Below, piece after piece: positions 61,240 to 64,000 of a stretch of DNA of 64,000 nt. A model generated the notes under the pieces. That model was given only the letters and a program-made list of their open reading frames with translations, searched no databases and was not told where the DNA came from. The first letter of the stretch is position 1; each line of letters starts with the position of its first letter. Origin of the DNA: Hydractinia symbiolongicarpus (taxonomy: Eukaryota; Cnidaria; Hydrozoa; Anthoathecata; Hydractiniidae); contig NC_079887.1 of NCBI RefSeq assembly GCF_029227915.1, forward strand, positions 26,783,650 to 26,847,649, given 5' to 3'. Made by a program: the position numbers and the translations under genes.

Positions 61240-64000
61240 AAATGAGTTTACTCACAGGGTACTTTCTTTGTATACATTCGACTATACGGGCCAAGCCCGG
61301 GATTTACGGGAAATCGCGGGTTTTCGTTTTCCGGCGATTAAACCTCTTTCATTAAGCGTCTCATCAAAAATGAAAACATATTTGAAAACTACAAGTCTCA
61401 TGCGTTTTAGTGGTGAAAAAGTAATTTAAAAAATCGTTCGGGAAATGAGTTTACTCCTTGGGTACTTTCTTTGTATACTTTTGACTATACGGGCCAAGCC
61501 TGGATTTACGGGAAATCGCGGGTTTTCGTTTGCCGGCGATTAAACTTCTTTTATTCAGCGTCTCATCAAAAATGAAAACATTTTTAAAAACTACAAGTCT
61601 TATGCATTTTAGTGGTGAAAAAGTAATTTAAAAAATCGTTCGGGAAATGAGTTTACTCCCTGGGTACTTTCTTTGTATACTTTTGACTATACGGGCCAAG
61701 CCGGGATTTACGGGAAATCGCGGGTTTTCGTTTGCCGGCGATTAAACTTCTTTTATTCAGCGTCTCATCAAAAATGAAAACATTTTTAAAAACTACAAGT
61801 CTGATGCGTTTTAGTGGTGAAAAAATAATTTAAAAAATCGTTCTGGAAATGAGTTTACTCACAGGGTACTTTCTTTGTATACATTCGACTATACCGGCCA
61901 AGCCCGGGATTTACGGGAAATCGCGGGTTTTCGTTTTCCGGCGATTAAACCTCTTTCATTAAGCGTCTCATCAAAAATGAAAACATTTTTGAAAACTACA
62001 AGTCTCATGCGTTTTAGTGGTAAAAAAATAATTTAAAAAATCGTTCGGGAAATGAGTTTACTCCCTGGGTACTTTCTTTGTATACTTTTGACTATACGGG
62101 CCAAGCCTGGATTTACGGGAAATCGCGGGTTTTCGTTTGCCGGCGATTAAACTTCTTTTATTCAGCGTCTCATCAAAAATGAAAACATTTTTAAAAACTA
62201 CAAGTCTTATGGGTTTTAGTGGTGAAAAAATAATTTAAAAAATCGTTCTGGAAATGAGTTAACTCACAGGGTACTTTTTTGTATACATTCGACTATACGT
62301 GCCAAGCCCGGGATTTACGGGAAATCGCGGGTTTTCGTTTGCCGGCGATTAAACTGCTTTTATTCAGCGTCTCATCAAAAATGAAAACATTTTTAAAAAC
62401 TACAAGTCTGATGCGTTTTAGTGGTGAAAAAATAATTTAAAAAATCGTTGTGGAAATGAGTTTACTCACAGGGTACTTTCTTTGTATACATTCGACTATA
62501 CGGGCCAAGCCCGGGATTAAGGGAAATCGCAGGTTTTCGTTTGCCGGCGATTAAACTTCTTTTATTCAGCGTCTCATCAAAAATGAAAACATTTTTAAAA
62601 ACTACAAGTCTTATGCGTTTTAGTGGTGAAAAAATAATTTAAAAAATCGTTCTGGAAATGAGTTTACTCGCAGGGTACTTTCTTTGTATACATTCGACTA
62701 TACGGGCCAAGCCCGGGATTTACGGGAAATCGCGGGTTTTCGTTTTCCGGCGATTAAACCTCTTTCATTAAGCGTCTCATCAAAAATGAAAACATATTTG
62801 AAAACTACAAGTCTCATGCGTTTTAGTGGTGAAAAAGTAATTTAAAAAATCGTTCGGGAAATGAGTTTACTCCTTGGGTACTTTCTTTGTATACTTTTGA
62901 CTATACGGGCCAAGCCTGGATTTACGGGAAATCGCGGGTTTTCGTTTGCCGGCGATTAAACTTCTTTTATTCAGCGTCTCATCAAAAATGAAAACATTTT
63001 TAAAAACTACAAGTCTTATGCATTTTAGTGGTGAAAAAGTAATTTAAAAAATCGTTCGGGAAATGAGTTTACTCCCTGGGTACTTTCTTTGTATACTTTT
63101 GACTATACGGGCCAAGCCGGGATTTACGGGAAATCGCGGGTTTTCGTTTGCCGGCGATTAAACTTCTTTTATTCAGCGTCTCATCAAAAATGAAAACATT
63201 TTTAAAAACTACAAGTCTGATGCGTTTTAGTGGTGAAAAAATAATTTAAAAAATCGTTCTGGAAATGAGTTTACTCACAGGGTACTTTCTTTGTATACAT
63301 TCGACTATACCGGCCAAGCCCGGGATTTACGGGAAATCGCGGGTTTTCGTTTTCCGGCGATTAAACCTCTTTCATTAAGCGTCTCATCAAAAATGAAAAC
63401 ATTTTTGAAAACTACAAGTCTCATGCGTTTTAGTGGTAAAAAAATAATTTAAAAAATCGTTCGGGAAATGAGTTTACTCCCTGGGTACTTTCTTTGTATA
63501 CTTTTGACTATACGGGCCAAGCCTGGATTTACGGGAAATCGCGGGTTTTCGTTTGCCGGCGATTAAACTTCTTTTATTCAGCGTCTCATCAAAAATGAAA
63601 ACATTTTTAAAAACTACAAGTCTTATGGGTTTTAGTGGTGAAAAAATAATTTAAAAAATCGTTCTGGAAATGAGTTAACTCACAGGGTACTTTTTTGTAT
63701 ACATTCGACTATACGTGCCAAGCCCGGGATTTACGGGAAATCGCGGGTTTTCGTTTGCCGGCGATTAAACTGCTTTTATTCAGCGTCTCATCAAAAATGA
63801 AAACATTTTTAAAAACTACAAGTCTGATGCGTTTTAGTGGTGAAAAAATAATTTAAAAAATCGTTGTGGAAATGAGTTTACTCACAGGGTACTTTCTTTG
63901 TATACATTCGACTATACGGGCCAAGCCCGGGATTAAGGGAAATCGCAGGTTTTCGTTTGCCGGCGATTAAACTTCTTTTATTCAGCGTCTCATCAAAAAT
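61240..64000 (+). repeat. 7-monomer (1,416-bp) tandem duplication, second copy cut by window end
   Basis: Copies are about 61,240-62,655 and 62,656-64,000. TGAAAACATA is at 61,371 and 62,787; CTCCTTGGG in both; ATACCGGCC at 61,891 and 63,307; GTTGTGGAAATG in both; GATTAAGGG at 62,515 and 63,931. At every position I compared inside the copies they are the same; the first difference is at the left edge (CTCACAGGG at about 61,252 against CTCGCAGGG at about 62,668). This is among the youngest duplications in the window. Confidence 0.88.

Larger units (their letters stand above)
30711..64000 (+). repeat. Satellite array, right block, same ~202-bp monomer
   Basis: The array resumes directly after the inserted element, within the same interrupted monomer and in the same orientation and phase, and runs off the window end, about 165 copies. 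Monomers here differ in composition from the far left. The GGATTTTCG/CCCATCAAATATG subtype was last seen at about 33,600-33,700. From about 38.8 kb the subtype with TTTTCCGGCGATTAAACCTC and CTTTCATTAAGCG alternates regularly with others. I see no gene, no second transposon and no inverted monomer in this block. The array has no visible end at 64,000, so its true length is unknown. Confidence 0.98.

Noticed and set aside
1-64000. CRISPR array (regular repeats with spacers)
   Set aside because: There are no unique spacers: the whole 202-bp unit is repeated, and differences are point variants shared between distant copies. No cas genes.
1-64000. Tandem rDNA spacer, histone or tRNA gene cluster
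   Set aside because: No RNA gene boxes or conserved coding stretch were seen in the monomer; 202 bp is too short for 5S plus a usual spacer, and no 5S-like internal control region is present.
1-64000. Bacterial promoters, terminators or origin
   Set aside because: TATAC words and hairpins exist but are repeated with the monomer and have no associated genes; the setting is eukaryotic satellite.

Overview
The window is almost entirely one satellite DNA array. A monomer of about 202 bp is repeated head to tail from base 1 to base 64,000, roughly 310 copies. It is interrupted only by one 741-bp transposon-like insertion (29,970-30,710) and one 102-bp fold-back inversion (11,447-11,548). I see no supportable protein-coding gene, tRNA, rRNA, CRISPR array or bacterial operon signal. 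The short ORFs that recur are by-products of the repeated monomer. A long homogenised array of nucleosome-scale monomers, nested higher-order repeats (HORs) and a TTAA-flanked non-autonomous element with CCC-starting inverted ends indicate a eukaryotic chromosome: a centromeric, pericentromeric, subtelomeric or other heterochromatic block. The species cannot be named from the sequence.

Monomer anatomy, using bases 1-202 as reference: a GC-richer head (1-45) with short dyads, including an SmaI-type CCCGGG in many copies and a GCCGGC core; a middle with A/T tracts (about 70-95); a conserved stretch around CTACAAGTCTCATGCG (95-110); an A-rich block (120-140); and a tail ending in a GTATA...TATAC dyad (178-195). 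Diagnostic variants define subfamilies that occupy different parts of the array. The GGATTTTCG/CCCATCAAATATG type runs from 1 to about 33.7 kb. The TTTCCCGG/AAAGATTCTTG type is confined to the first 10 kb. The GATTCAGGG type lies at 13.2-19.3 kb. The GTCCAGG/TTTGCATAC type lies mainly at 23.9-37.9 kb. The TTTTCCGGCGATTAAACCTC type lies at 13.4-22.6 kb and from 38.8 kb to the end.

Higher-order structure changes along the array. Spacing between private variants shows 4- and 5-monomer units (200-4,400), a 9-monomer duplication (5.2-8.9 kb), an 18/19-monomer repeat (12.2 vs 15.8 kb), a 7-mer (19.9-22.7 kb), a 19-mer repeat (23.2 vs 27.0 kb), 2-mers (26.1 and 29.2 kb), a 10-mer (34.9-38.4 kb), a 7-mer (38.6-40.2 kb), a 6-mer (40.3-42.7 kb), a 5-mer (43.2-45.2 kb), 4-mer and 13-mer spacings (46.5-50.7 kb), a 7-mer (50.9-53.7 kb), 6-mers (54.4-57.2 and 58.6-61.0 kb) and a 7-mer (61.2-64.0 kb). 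No single unit dominates. This fits repeated unequal exchange or replication-based duplication with varying offsets.

The insertion has perfect 17-bp terminal inverted repeats, duplicated TTAA flanks and no transposase, so it looks like a piggyBac-type MITE. It landed in a monomer variant whose GTTAAC provides the target. The fold-back is an exact reverse-complement copy of a monomer segment about 400 bp upstream, traced by two private variants. All coordinates come from reading by eye; copy boundaries of the HORs are good to about +/-50 bp unless stated as exact.
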